Assembly (NCBI GenBank): GCA_037176885.1
Contig: JAWWNJ010000170.1
Span: 248,001 to 312,000, forward strand
Source of the DNA: Favolaschia claudopus
Lineage: Eukaryota; Basidiomycota; Agaricomycetes; Agaricales; Mycenaceae
DNA length: 64,000 bases
Reading direction: 5' to 3'
Position 1 is the first letter of the stretch; each line of letters opens with the position of its first letter. The notes beneath the pieces were generated by a model, which worked only from the letters and a program-made list of their open reading frames with translations, was not told the DNA's origin and did no database searches. This document shows, piece by piece, positions 24,225-34,354 of this stretch. A program made the translations under genes and the position numbers.

Positions 24225-25672
24225 TCAGCCCTCCGCAGCGATTGATTCCTCTGCTTCCGCAATTAGATCCAACGCCCTCTGACGCCATTCCACGGCTGCT
24301 CGCAATCGGTAAGTGGTGGCAAATAGTTTTTGGGCCTGGATACTCACCGTGATAGTCGTACATCGGCTCCACGATATACGGAGCGAATTGAGATTGGATG
24401 CCCGCGTTGCATCCCGTTCCACCGTAAGACCAAGATAGCGCGTGTGAGCCAGGGAAAGGGGGAGGGTGGGGCCGATGAATTGCGAAGGCTTTATTGGGGA
24501 ACGCCATGCGTAGGCAACCTCTGTCGACCATGACGCGGAGGGTGGAGGGGCAGAGGAAGGAGACCCCGCATTTATGAGGTGCGTTGTAGTCGACGGAAAA
24601 TGAGAAACCGCGGGAAACGTACTTCTTCAGAACGGCTAATGCTCGATCCGCTGCGACCTCGTTTTCTACGCGGAAAAACTCCCTATTCAATATGGCCTCT
24701 CCGGCGCACAGCTGCTTCGGGTTCGCAAACCAGATACCGTCCGCGTCTATGGAACCGGTGACACAAGACGAATGAAACTGTAACACCGGTTCGTGGGCGT
24801 GCTCCGAGCGACTTCGCATCAGGTTAATAGACAGATCAGGTATATCGGCGGACGTCATCCACCCGATTTCGACTAATGCCGGAAGCCCGTATGTAGAAAG
24901 TTGGGTTCGGGACAATCTAAAGTTAGTTCCCATTTCGATAAAGCGCACTACGTATGAGAAAGTCGAGAATGGTGAATAGAAGTCGATGTCGTTTGGTGTG
25001 AAGGACCGAAAAGGATAACGTCCTAGCGCTAGACGCGGGATGGCCGACCCAGAAACTATGACTCCCGTCGCAACCTTCAAAGGTCAGTTACCGACTATTG
25101 CGTAGAGAGAGTATAACATACCTGCATTAATTTGATCGCCACATACGGCATTCCGTACGGTTCGAACAAATCCGCTACCGTTAGCTGAATTACCCGAGCA
25201 GTAAGAGCCCTTAAACTTCGCGACGTCCGGCCTAACGCGACCAAGTCCTTAAGACCCATGCGCTCCACCAGATATTGCTGGACGTCCAGAGGGAGGCGTT
25301 CGAAGCCCTGTGGATCGACGTGTATAATATCTGGTTGAGGTTGGTCAGGGATGCCGATTAAATTGGGGTTACAACGGATTATTTACCTTCGTCCGACGAA
25401 TTCCACTGACCATCTATTACTCCCAGATAATGGATCACGGCGTCGTAATGTCGGCGAGACCGAAGACAAAGTAAAAACAAGAAAAGCAGATCCATAGTTG
25501 ACAGTGCGTTCATCCACAGAACAGAAGTGACAGGAAAGTGGTGGATCTTTCTCAGTCGCAAGTTCCAGCCAAGACGCTGAGTAAGGCTTTGCGAAGTTTC
25601 ATATTCTGAATAATCGGTGAATCTTTGACCCTTGCTAGACATCGTGATAATAGACAAACCGTGCACAAGCAT
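24225..25672 (-). CDS. F-box protein with nucleotidyltransferase-like segment
   Basis: Four exons: 25672-25387, 25330-25122, 25074-24348 and 24295-24225. With GT-AG introns of 56, 47 and 52 bp they give 430 residues; an ATG at 25642 is an alternative start. Exon 2 carries an F-box: FERLPLDVQQYLVERMGLKD followed by VALGRTSRSLRALTAR. Exon 3 opens with VATGVIVSGSAIPRLALGRY and TPNDIDFY, a G-S ... D-x-D pattern of the nucleotidyltransferase fold. The end reads AVEWRQRALDLIAEAEES. The N-terminal 90 residues hold a leucine-rich hydrophobic stretch (MDLLFLFLLCL) that may be mis-predicted. F-box plus NTase-like proteins are multiplied in Agaricomycetes; no catalytic activity is proven. It is divergent from the Helitron gene, whose open frame starts within 80 bp. 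Confidence 0.7.
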
Positions 25673-26001
25673 TGCGATAGAGATACACCGCAATCGAAGT
25701 AAGAATAAGCGCTTCACTCGGTCCACGGTGTCGAGCAAGTAATTATATCGTGTTCATTTCTGAAGTCTATGCTAATCGCCAAGCAGCTGGCGATCGCCAA
25801 TCGCCCCGTGATTCCAGATCTGAGAGTAGTGACAAACAGGAGCAGATACAAACCTGCGGATCATTACGCTACGTGCCTTTTTCCCAGACATTTTCACGTG
25901 TTATCCAGTTTGCACAGCTTGTCGACGCAGCTATTGAGCTATTGTCTGCCCCTTGTCCGTATCGCTCTTGTCCTCTGGCAACGTCTGCGAAAACTACCGG
26001 G

Positions 26002-29000
26002 ATGAACCTTCGACACTGCGTCTGGCTGTTTATCTTTCTAGTAACATGCGTGCATTTTTGCGAAGTCACGGAAAACTACTCATACCCAGTCTCCTCCTTT
26101 TCTTCACGAACGGCCTTGGTGCCAAATTACTCGAGTAATTTTACATGGAACTATAAGCCCTACCGCGGTGATAACCGTTTTGCGCGTCCCACACCGCCTT
26201 TAATGCAATTTCCCACAATGGGTGTATGGATATATGGGATGAGTTTCCGATTTGAGGTCGACTTGGTATGCAGACGAATTATGCGTCAAATGGGGCGGTT
26301 CGCGATGCGACGCACTGATTGGCGGGTGTGGCTTACCAGAGACCCTTATATTTGGAGGCGAACTCGTCGACTGGCCCTGTTCGTGGACCCCTTTGGGTGT
26401 TTGCGAAAATCAATACATCTGGTCTGGATCAAATGCATCCTATTTGGCGTGTTCTGTGGGGTGTTGTCGGTGTCATCCACCGCTTTCCCTAGCGTAAAAT
26501 ACAAAGTCAGCGGCTGTCGCGGAGGGGGGAGGTCTCACAGGTTTTCCCTAGAAGAGATCAAGCCGTTTGCTTTTTCCGCGAATGCGAACACTCTAGCCTT
26601 GAATTCTACGTTAGAGATCCATTCAATATCTTTGGTAAGCCAGCTCTCTAACGAGGTGCTGACAGACTCCAATTTTGTTTACACTATCTACCCTCTTCGC
26701 GTCATCGCACCGAGTTTGACCAAAAATCAGTGCAAAAGAGCAGCAGAACTGCATAGAGTATGGCTTCCAGGGAGATGCAACATTCCCGAGATGGTCGATG
26801 CGCTTGCAAATCACGCGTGTTGTTGTGAAGACATAACCGTAGCATTTCGCGTTCTCCCCGACATATTGGCGGAACGGAGGCGAGCCAACACCGTTACCAA
26901 GGCAGCTGCCAGACTACGACAAAGAACAGGTAGGGCTGAGCCGAGTGAGGCGTTGCGAAAACAGCGAGATGCTAAAAAAAATGAGACGGACAATCCCGGC
27001 CGCATACCTGGAGGGCAGCATACTCGGGATAGCGATGAGATGGATGTTGACGAATGTATAGCCGAGGGCGGGAAAGACAACGTGTTACCGTTCCCGCCTC
27101 AACCCGCATCTAAGGAATTAAGGCATAAAATACTGACGGGATTTTGTCGAGATATCGAACCGTCGCTGTTTGAAGAAGCTGGGTGCACCGTGTGCGGTCT
27201 GTTGATCCCAAAATCTAAGTTGACATTGAAAGATGAGGTAATGATTGACTGGGACCTGCTCAAGGCCGACGGTGTTACTCGAAGAGAGCGTACCGAAGAA
27301 ACGGAAGACATCGGTTCATTAGAGGGACCGGTCATTGATGCGTCGTGTCAACACGTCTGTACAGATTGTGAGGAACAACTTCTCAAGGGTAACGTTCCTT
27401 TACACGCTGTAGCGAATCACTTATGGTTGGGAGAAGTGCCTTGGCAACTGAAAAACCTATCTTTTGCGGAAAAAATGCTGATTTCGAGAGTACGCCATAA
27501 TAGATGTGTAGTTCGCGTGGCTTCGGGCAGAGGGAAACTAACAGCTAATGCTATTATGTTCCAGACACCCGTGGCGAAAGTTTACAACGTTTTACCTATT
27601 GGAAACGACGAGATCAGCGAAGTACTAGCATTCGTATTCATTGGCTCTGCGAAACCGACTGAAGAAGACTACGTACGTACTCCGATGCTGGTCCGTCGTG
27701 ATAAAGTTCGGACGGCCTTGGATTGGCTGAAACTGAATCACTCAGATTACAGCAATTTAACAATATCGCGCGAAAATTTGGACAGTCTACCTGAGTCTGG
27801 CATTCCATGTGGAGTGGACTGGAAACAGGTGGATGAAAGTGAGTCGAATTTGGTGCCGGAAGCAATGAGTGTCGATAACAAAGGAGAAGAAGACGAAGGA
27901 ACCAGCAGTGGGCCTTGTTCGTTCACTGTGGCAGGTCTAACCGGTCAAGAATACGATCCTTTGGACATCAAAACACTGAAGGCAAAGGCGTTGGCACATC
28001 TTAAGCTGGGGGGTCAAACTTTGGGTGTGGGACAGTCGGAACAACCGGAGAGTTTATTCCACAACATTCAGCTGTATCCCTCTATGTTCCCCTGGCTCTT
28101 TCCTTATGGGCTGGGAGGAATTGGTCACCCTGCTCACAAAAATCGACTCTCCGAAGAGGCCCACAAACGCAGACTGTTAATGTATCATGACAAGCGGTTT
28201 CAAGTTGACCTTTATTTCCCAATGGTGGCTTTCAACGACTGCCAGATCAAAAGCGCTAGATCAGGAAGCCACCTTATGGTCAAGCGACAGAACTTCAAAG
28301 CTGTTGCGGAAAGGCTTCTTAAAGTTGATCCGGCTGTCCTCACCGATCTCGCTCGCAAGCTGGAAAAAGGCGAACAGATTAAATCTAAAACCGCGGAAGA
28401 ACAGATTTGCTTCGACTTGTTAGAAGACCTCCAACACGTGGGTGGACACGTCCAAGGGTCGTTAACATCCAAAAAATACATGAGGAACGAGGTCTGGTCT
28501 CTGATTGCTTATCGAGGTGCTCCAACTTGGTTTGTCACATACTCGCCTGTCGATAATAATCATCCTCTTTGTCTGTATTTCGCAGACACTGTAATAGACT
28601 TTAGTCCTAGGTTGCGTGGCTCGGACGAACGATTAAGGCTGATATCTCAAAATCCCGTAGCCGCTGCGCGTTTTTTTCACTTCATGACCGAGTTGTTCAT
28701 CAAGCATATATTGGGAATCGGTGTAGATAATGCGACAGGACTGTTCGGGGAGACCGACTCTTACTATGGAACTGTCGAACAACAAGGTCGGCTTACCTTG
28801 CACATGCACATGTTGATATGGATTAAGCACTCAATTTCTCCGCAAGAGTTGAGGCAACGTATGATGGATGAGAACGGAGAATTCCAAAAAGCTATGATTG
28901 CGTATCTCGAGTCTTGCCATGTAGGAGAGTTCTTAACTGGAACAATGGCTGAGGTGAAGGCGAAAGTACCTTATTTACCACAAACTCGGAAAGGGCTGCA

Positions 29001-32000
29001 CGACATCATGCCCGATGCGCCGGAAATCACTGTGCCGCTCTTGTACGAAGATCCCACTCAGACTCTCCCTACTCCACCGCCTCCTGTGTGTACTGGCAAA
29101 GATTGCGACGATAACTGCTCAGAATGTAACGAGCTCGAGGCCTGGTGGACAAGTCAGAAGGAAACTATTGACGACCTCATTTTGCGGTCCAACGTACATA
29201 CATGCCGAAAACCCGTCGCCGGAACGGACCACTCCAAGCCGCATCGGCAAGGCGCTCGGATGAAACCAGAGGTGCGCGGATGTCTACGAAAAGACGGCAC
29301 TTGTTCGGCTCGCTTTCCGAGGGATGTAGTTCTATCAACCGAAGTTGATCCTGAAGATGGATCAATCACAATGAAGAAACTTGAACCTAACATAAACTGC
29401 GTCACTCCAGACATCACCTACTGCCTCCGGTGTAATACCGATGTAACAAGTTTACTGTCGGGTACTGCTATTAAAGCGGTTGTCGCGTATATTTCTGATT
29501 ATGTAACCAAATCTAGCCTCAAAATGTACCATATGTTTGATGCTGTTCGAGCCGTCATAGATAAGAATACGGAAAGAGTTGGCTCGAGTGCGAAAGCCAG
29601 AGAAAATTCTCGCGTTCTTTTGATGAACATGGTCAACTCCCTTACGTCGAAACTACAGATTGGGAGTCCACTGGCTTCCCTTTATTTGTTAGGAAATCCC
29701 GACCACTACACCAACATGACGTTCAAAATCTTTTGGTGGAAATCATATGTGACAGAGGTCAAAAATTGTTGGAAGATGCCCACTGATGTGTCCGACGAGG
29801 AGTTGCACGATGATGGAATTTTGGGCGACGATGTGGTCAACCCCGGTGAAGAAGGGTCTACAGATTCAGTGATTTTGAAGAACGGATTCAACGGGTATGT
29901 AGGAACTACAAATGTCGACGACTATAAATACCGACCGGAGTGTTGCGAAGAGATTGGTCTGTATGACTATATTCAGATGTACACAAAAGTGAAGAGAACG
30001 AAGAAACAACTTCAGGAATTTCTAGAGAGTGTCGAACAGTCGGAGTCGACAACTCGTGATAAGTCACCCGGAATTCCTTTAGAACTGTATGATCCAGCTG
30101 ACACAGAGTGTGATCCAATTTCAATTCATGCCTTTCAAAAAGACCATCCTTTGTGGAAAACTCACTATATAAAGCTCGACCGAAGGTGCTTATTTAATGT
30201 GGTGCCTAATTTTGTGGGAGGTTCACTGCCAAGAAGCGATCAGGGAGATCGAGAACACTATTGCTGCTGTATGTTAACTCTCTTTAAGCCTTGGCGACAA
30301 GGTACGGACTTGAAGACGGAGACTGGGTTGTGGCATGAGAGTTTTGAGACTCATGATTTCACCGCAAAGGCTGAAGCGCTAATGAAAAATTTCAATGTCA
30401 AGTATGAGTGCAACGACGCTCGGGACGACTTTTCCTTTCAAGATAGAAAAAAAAGGGCCTCTTTACCAACATTCGGACGTGCAAGTGGCGAGGAAAACGA
30501 GCTGGATGGATTTGAGGGCGAGTTAGGGGAAGAAAATGAGTGGGGGTTTCCCGACGACGACGAAGCCGCTGCTTTGGTCAAGGGTCCCAATCAAATCGCG
30601 AAGGAACTTAAGATGATGTCCGCCGAACGCGTGATGCGGTCTTCTGGTTGGGTCGCTAAACTTGAAAGCCGGGTCCCAAGGTTGAAAAAACTTGTACCGG
30701 ATTGCAACTTACGAGGTAGCCAGTGGAAAACTCGCATTGCGTCCGCTAGAGACGACATACTTGCAAAAAAAATGAAGCATGCTCCAACTGTCAGATCGAG
30801 TAGAAAGGTGGCTGATCACTATATTGGTAATGACGTGGTGGCACTCGATGCCTATTACTTTACCAAGTATTTCAAAGCGGTCAGTAAAAAAGCTCGGGCG
30901 GTGATAGAGTCCGTGTCGAGCTCTTATGGTCTGAATACAGAGCAAGAAAGAGCTTTCAGAATTGTAGCTAACCATGCAGTGGATGAAACAGCTCCGCCTC
31001 TACGCATGTATCTCGGAGGGGTCGGTGGTACAGGTAAAAGCCAAGTGATAAAAGCGTTGATCAAATTTTTTGAAGAGCGCGGAGAGTCGCATCGGTTTAT
31101 GGTCTTGGCTCCTACGGGTACGGCTGCTGCTCTGCTCGGCGGGAGTACTTATCATTCCGTTCTGGGAATAAACGATGGTAACGATAGTGAGAAGACAGAA
31201 GGAGTGGGGATACGCAAAGTTCGAGAGCGACTGCGAGGAGTCGAATATATCTTTCTGGATGAGGTCTCTATGGTTTCATGTCAGGCGATGTATAACATCA
31301 GTGCTAAGCTCGCGCTGGCATTGGGCGAACACAGCGAACCATTTGGCGGGATGAACATGATTTTCGCTGGGGATTTTGCTCAGCTGCCGCCAGTGAAAGC
31401 AAAGGCCTTATACTCGCCTGACTCCTCAGTCGGACCGCGGGTTCATACAGGAATGTCAGCTTCTGATCAGAAAAACTGCATTGGGAAGATCCTGTGGCAT
31501 CAGATTACCACCGTGGTTATTTTAACGAAAAATATGCGGCAAACATTGGACACTCCAGAAGATCGCAAGTTCCGGACAGCCTTGGCAAACATGCGATACG
31601 GAGCATGCTCCGCAGACGACATTCAATTCCTACAGTCGAGGATCGTGAGCACTCGCTCGGACGCGCCTTCGTTCCAAGACGAACGATTTCACAATGTATC
31701 TATCATTACTGCGTTGAATGCGCATAAGGACAAAATCAATGAGTTGGGATGTGAACGATTCGCTCAAGAGACCGGGCAGGAACTCACCGACTTTTTCTCG
31801 AACGACACTTTATCGGGAGGCGCCAATCAGCTGGGCAGGCGACCAACAATCGCCAAAAAGAAGAAGGTTGTGGACTCCGCAAGTCAAATACCCGTCACGC
31901 GTCAACAGCAGCTGTGGGACGCTCAACCGAGTTTCACACAGTACAATATTCCAGGAAAACTGCGATTGTGTATCGGGTTACCGGTTATGATACGAAACAA

Positions 32001-33297
32001 CGACGCCACCGAGTTATGTATAACGAAAGGGCAGGAGGGCATAGTAGTTGGATGGCAAGAGGCTATCGGTAATAGAGATCAGCGCGTGTTGGACGTATTG
32101 TTTGTCGAGTTGACTAATCCTCCGAAAGAAATCAAGTTAGCTGGTTTGCCTAAGAACGTGGTCGCCTTATCTCGTGCAACTAAGTCAATGTGGTGTATGC
32201 TTCCTGACGATATGTCAGTCCAAATATCGAGAGAACAGGTATTAATCTTACCTAATTTCGCAATGACGGACTACGCATCGCAAGGGAAAACTCGCGCCTG
32301 GAATGTGGTCGACCTCCACAACTGCAAAGATAATACGTCGTACTACACCGCGCTGTCTAGAGGTTCAAGTGCTGCAGGGACCGTGATCGTACAAGGAATG
32401 GACACCGCTAAAATCACGAAAGGCATAACTGGATATCTCCGTCAGGAATTTCGGGAATTGGACATTTTGAACGAAATAACCGCTAGGATCTATGACGGCC
32501 ACTTGGTCGGGGAGTTAGACGGAATTACTCGACGAGAATTGATTACTGCGTACAAACATCATCAGCTCCGCGTTCACGGTCGCACAGACATCGGGGACTT
32601 CCCAGGAAACGAGCTAGGTGTCGGAGTTGGTACATGGAGATTAGTGGCTGAGGATGCTAAGAAATCAAACAATAAAAGGAAAGCGAGTGATGTCGAGGAA
32701 GACGCCGTGCCCGTAAAAAAACCAAGGTACGCTGGCCCCCATGGTTTCCAATGGGACCCATCGGATTTCAGTTGTGCATACGACAGTATTTTCACGGTGT
32801 TATTGGCTGTATGGAAATTAGATCCAGCTAAATGGACGCATAGATTTAGTCAAACGAGTAAATCACTGGATACGCTCGCAGCCGGCTTTCAAAGAAATCT
32901 AGACCGAGTGGGAAGTCTTGAGCAAGCGCGCGACGCTGTTAGACGCCATTTCCGGTCGTTGGACGCTGTCAAATTTCCTGCCGGACACCGTTTCACATCA
33001 CTGAATAATGTCAGCGACGTGTTGTTCGCGGACAGATGTTGGGGTGTACGCAGCGAAAAATGCTTGAACTGTAATCATACTGTGACGGAAGGCCCTGGGT
33101 TCCGAACGATGAGGTATATAGTGGTCGATAAGTCGAGGTCGAATAACGAGTCGTTATTTTCGATTGCGGATTGGGCTAACGCTCACAGTATGCGACCTGC
33201 TAGAAAAAAACTGCGCATCTTGCAACCGCCAATTAGTGACTTTCGAAACTGCAAAGGAAGCGCCGCCTATACTCGTGTTCGCATTAACTTCGCCTGA
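26002..33297 (+). CDS. Helitron Rep/helicase with C-terminal cysteine-peptidase-like domain
   Basis: One long frame is open from 25750; 26002 is its first ATG, although the first 250 codons are weakly protein-like and may contain introns or a later start. Counting codons from 25750, a Cys-rich N-terminal domain (AGCTVCGLLIPKSK) is near 480. The Helitron-like Rep domain follows, with the HUH motif LTLHMHMLIW near 1018 and the tyrosine motif VVAYISDYVTK near 1246. The PIF1-type SF1B helicase has Walker A GGVGGTGKSQ near 1756, Walker B IFLDEVSMVS near 1835, IFAGDFAQLPPV, KNMRQT and YTALSRGSS near 2202. All key residues are present. Near 2339 a peptidase-like domain starts (DPSDFSCAYDSIFTVLL), with its candidate Cys. 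Rep nicks and joins ssDNA and the helicase unwinds it for rolling-circle transposition. The frame ends early by frameshift; see 33204-33568. Confidence 0.92.
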   Translation: MNLRHCVWLFIFLVTCVHFCEVTENYSYPVSSFSSRTALVPNYSSNFTWNYKPYRGDNRFARPTPPLMQFPTMGVWIYGMSFRFEVDLVCRRIMRQMGRFAMRRTDWRVWLTRDPYIWRRTRRLALFVDPFGCLRKSIHLVWIKCILFGVFCGVLSVSSTAFPSVKYKVSGCRGGGRSHRFSLEEIKPFAFSANANTLALNSTLEIHSISLVSQLSNEVLTDSNFVYTIYPLRVIAPSLTKNQCKRAAELHRVWLPGRCNIPEMVDALANHACCCEDITVAFRVLPDILAERRRANTVTKAAARLRQRTGRAEPSEALRKQRDAKKNETDNPGRIPGGQHTRDSDEMDVDECIAEGGKDNVLPFPPQPASKELRHKILTGFCRDIEPSLFEEAGCTVCGLLIPKSKLTLKDEVMIDWDLLKADGVTRRERTEETEDIGSLEGPVIDASCQHVCTDCEEQLLKGNVPLHAVANHLWLGEVPWQLKNLSFAEKMLISRVRHNRCVVRVASGRGKLTANAIMFQTPVAKVYNVLPIGNDEISEVLAFVFIGSAKPTEEDYVRTPMLVRRDKVRTALDWLKLNHSDYSNLTISRENLDSLPESGIPCGVDWKQVDESESNLVPEAMSVDNKGEEDEGTSSGPCSFTVAGLTGQEYDPLDIKTLKAKALAHLKLGGQTLGVGQSEQPESLFHNIQLYPSMFPWLFPYGLGGIGHPAHKNRLSEEAHKRRLLMYHDKRFQVDLYFPMVAFNDCQIKSARSGSHLMVKRQNFKAVAERLLKVDPAVLTDLARKLEKGEQIKSKTAEEQICFDLLEDLQHVGGHVQGSLTSKKYMRNEVWSLIAYRGAPTWFVTYSPVDNNHPLCLYFADTVIDFSPRLRGSDERLRLISQNPVAAARFFHFMTELFIKHILGIGVDNATGLFGETDSYYGTVEQQGRLTLHMHMLIWIKHSISPQELRQRMMDENGEFQKAMIAYLESCHVGEFLTGTMAEVKAKVPYLPQTRKGLHDIMPDAPEITVPLLYEDPTQTLPTPPPPVCTGKDCDDNCSECNELEAWWTSQKETIDDLILRSNVHTCRKPVAGTDHSKPHRQGARMKPEVRGCLRKDGTCSARFPRDVVLSTEVDPEDGSITMKKLEPNINCVTPDITYCLRCNTDVTSLLSGTAIKAVVAYISDYVTKSSLKMYHMFDAVRAVIDKNTERVGSSAKARENSRVLLMNMVNSLTSKLQIGSPLASLYLLGNPDHYTNMTFKIFWWKSYVTEVKNCWKMPTDVSDEELHDDGILGDDVVNPGEEGSTDSVILKNGFNGYVGTTNVDDYKYRPECCEEIGLYDYIQMYTKVKRTKKQLQEFLESVEQSESTTRDKSPGIPLELYDPADTECDPISIHAFQKDHPLWKTHYIKLDRRCLFNVVPNFVGGSLPRSDQGDREHYCCCMLTLFKPWRQGTDLKTETGLWHESFETHDFTAKAEALMKNFNVKYECNDARDDFSFQDRKKRASLPTFGRASGEENELDGFEGELGEENEWGFPDDDEAAALVKGPNQIAKELKMMSAERVMRSSGWVAKLESRVPRLKKLVPDCNLRGSQWKTRIASARDDILAKKMKHAPTVRSSRKVADHYIGNDVVALDAYYFTKYFKAVSKKARAVIESVSSSYGLNTEQERAFRIVANHAVDETAPPLRMYLGGVGGTGKSQVIKALIKFFEERGESHRFMVLAPTGTAAALLGGSTYHSVLGINDGNDSEKTEGVGIRKVRERLRGVEYIFLDEVSMVSCQAMYNISAKLALALGEHSEPFGGMNMIFAGDFAQLPPVKAKALYSPDSSVGPRVHTGMSASDQKNCIGKILWHQITTVVILTKNMRQTLDTPEDRKFRTALANMRYGACSADDIQFLQSRIVSTRSDAPSFQDERFHNVSIITALNAHKDKINELGCERFAQETGQELTDFFSNDTLSGGANQLGRRPTIAKKKKVVDSASQIPVTRQQQLWDAQPSFTQYNIPGKLRLCIGLPVMIRNNDATELCITKGQEGIVVGWQEAIGNRDQRVLDVLFVELTNPPKEIKLAGLPKNVVALSRATKSMWCMLPDDMSVQISREQVLILPNFAMTDYASQGKTRAWNVVDLHNCKDNTSYYTALSRGSSAAGTVIVQGMDTAKITKGITGYLRQEFRELDILNEITARIYDGHLVGELDGITRRELITAYKHHQLRVHGRTDIGDFPGNELGVGVGTWRLVAEDAKKSNNKRKASDVEEDAVPVKKPRYAGPHGFQWDPSDFSCAYDSIFTVLLAVWKLDPAKWTHRFSQTSKSLDTLAAGFQRNLDRVGSLEQARDAVRRHFRSLDAVKFPAGHRFTSLNNVSDVLFADRCWGVRSEKCLNCNHTVTEGPGFRTMRYIVVDKSRSNNESLFSIADWANAHSMRPARKKLRILQPPISDFRNCKGSAAYTRVRINFA

Positions 33298-33568
33298 GGT
33301 TATAGTAAACCCTAAGCTGAGAATTCTTGTCGACGGTAAGGGGATTGATTACGTTTTATGCGGGGTGATTTACGGAGGTCGAAAGCATTTCACTAGTAGG
33401 ATTATAAAGAGGAATGGTGATATCTGGTATAATGATGGTATAGAAACAGGGCGAAACTCTGAGTTCGAAGGAGTGCTGGAGTCCGAAGCCAGCCAATTTT
33501 TGAACCACTGCGTCACTGAAGAAACGACAAGAGGAGCGGCACAAGCGTTCTACGCTGTAGCGGACTAA
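33204..33568 (+). pseudogene. out-of-frame C-terminus of the Helitron cysteine-peptidase domain
   Basis: The main frame stops at 33297, but homologous-looking sequence continues one base out of frame: KNCASCNRQLVTF, then PPILVFALTSPEVIVNP, then GVIYGGRKHFTSRIIKRNGD and IWYNDG, ending at 33568. These blocks complete a USP/OTU-like cysteine peptidase, including the candidate His in HFTSRI. The frame change falls at or near an A7 run (33204-33210). One A fewer would join the two parts. It is therefore a frameshift lesion, an assembly homopolymer error or, less likely, programmed slippage. Confidence 0.75.
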
Positions 33569-34354
33569 CACAGCGGGGGATAGGCTGATCAAAGTGGTTG
33601 GCAGTAGATCTTGTCCAGGGGCGCTGCCGGTGTCCAGCGGATAACTCGGGGCGGAGCGGATATGGCGCGGGCTCAGGTACCCACCAGACCAATCGCTTGG
33701 GATCGACGAGGGAGACGCTAAGGAGGATGCATAACACGTGACGTTACGTATGAAATGATGACGCGTAGTTTATCGGAAAAATACAGATACAGATAAGATA
33801 CATTATTATCAGTTTATCCGGAAACAGTGAGATCACGTTTGCAAGTCCTGCGCCGATTAGGCGGTTTACTTTTTGCTTCCTACATCCATGTACCAAAGCC
33901 GACCGTCTGGTGGGAGTCGACTCAGCTGGTAGAGGGTTGCGTATCCCATGTTCGTGGGTACCTAGACCGCCGCCCCTCAACGTCGAGCAAATAAATTACC
34001 CGGCGAGCAGCTCCCCTAGTTGCAGTCCCTAATCAAAATATCTGCAACGATTCTACGTTTGCGAGTGAATGCTGGCTTTGCCCGTGGTTGAAAGGTCTCG
34101 AAAGTCTTCCCAGCAAAGTGCGGGTCTCTTTGAAGCACAACACCCCACAGCTCAAGAGTCAACGGGCGCGCGCAGTAGCTCAAAAGAGGGGTGGCGAATC
34201 GATCGATGCGATCTCGGTATACCGGTTTATGTTGATTTGACCAGTGCCCTGACATTGGCAGAGGGGAGAAACATCCCGCCTCGATCTTGGGCGAGTAACG
34301 ACTTATAATCAAACATCATTCGAACGCGATGCCCGTTCCAGCATTGTCACCGGT
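33569..34354. other. intergenic, probable Helitron 3' part
   Basis: No gene. It is GC-rich at 33590-33700 and includes a tRNA-like stretch near 33913-33960 (see rejected items). It probably contains the Helitron end and the promoter of the gene at 34355. Confidence 0.4.

Larger units (their letters stand above)
26002..33568 (+). mobile_element. autonomous Helitron, ends not resolved
   Basis: The Rep/helicase gene defines a Helitron. I looked for the 5' TC and the 3' CTRR preceded by a short hairpin in 33.57-34.3 kb. CTAA near 33718 and CTAG near 34015 occur, but neither has a convincing hairpin. The true element is therefore larger than given here. Confidence 0.7.

Noticed and set aside
25750..26001. 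First 84 codons of the long Helitron frame as part of the protein
   Set aside because: The frame opens with GTG, not ATG, and the peptide does not resemble Helitron N-termini. The segment overlaps the presumed promoter of the divergent F-box gene.
33905..33972. tRNA gene on the plus strand (ACTCAGCTGGTAGAG followed by ATGTTCGTGGG)
   Set aside because: The D-arm-like and T-arm-like parts are only about 20 bases apart, so a normal anticodon arm does not fit and no acceptor stem pairs. At best it is a tRNA-derived fragment.
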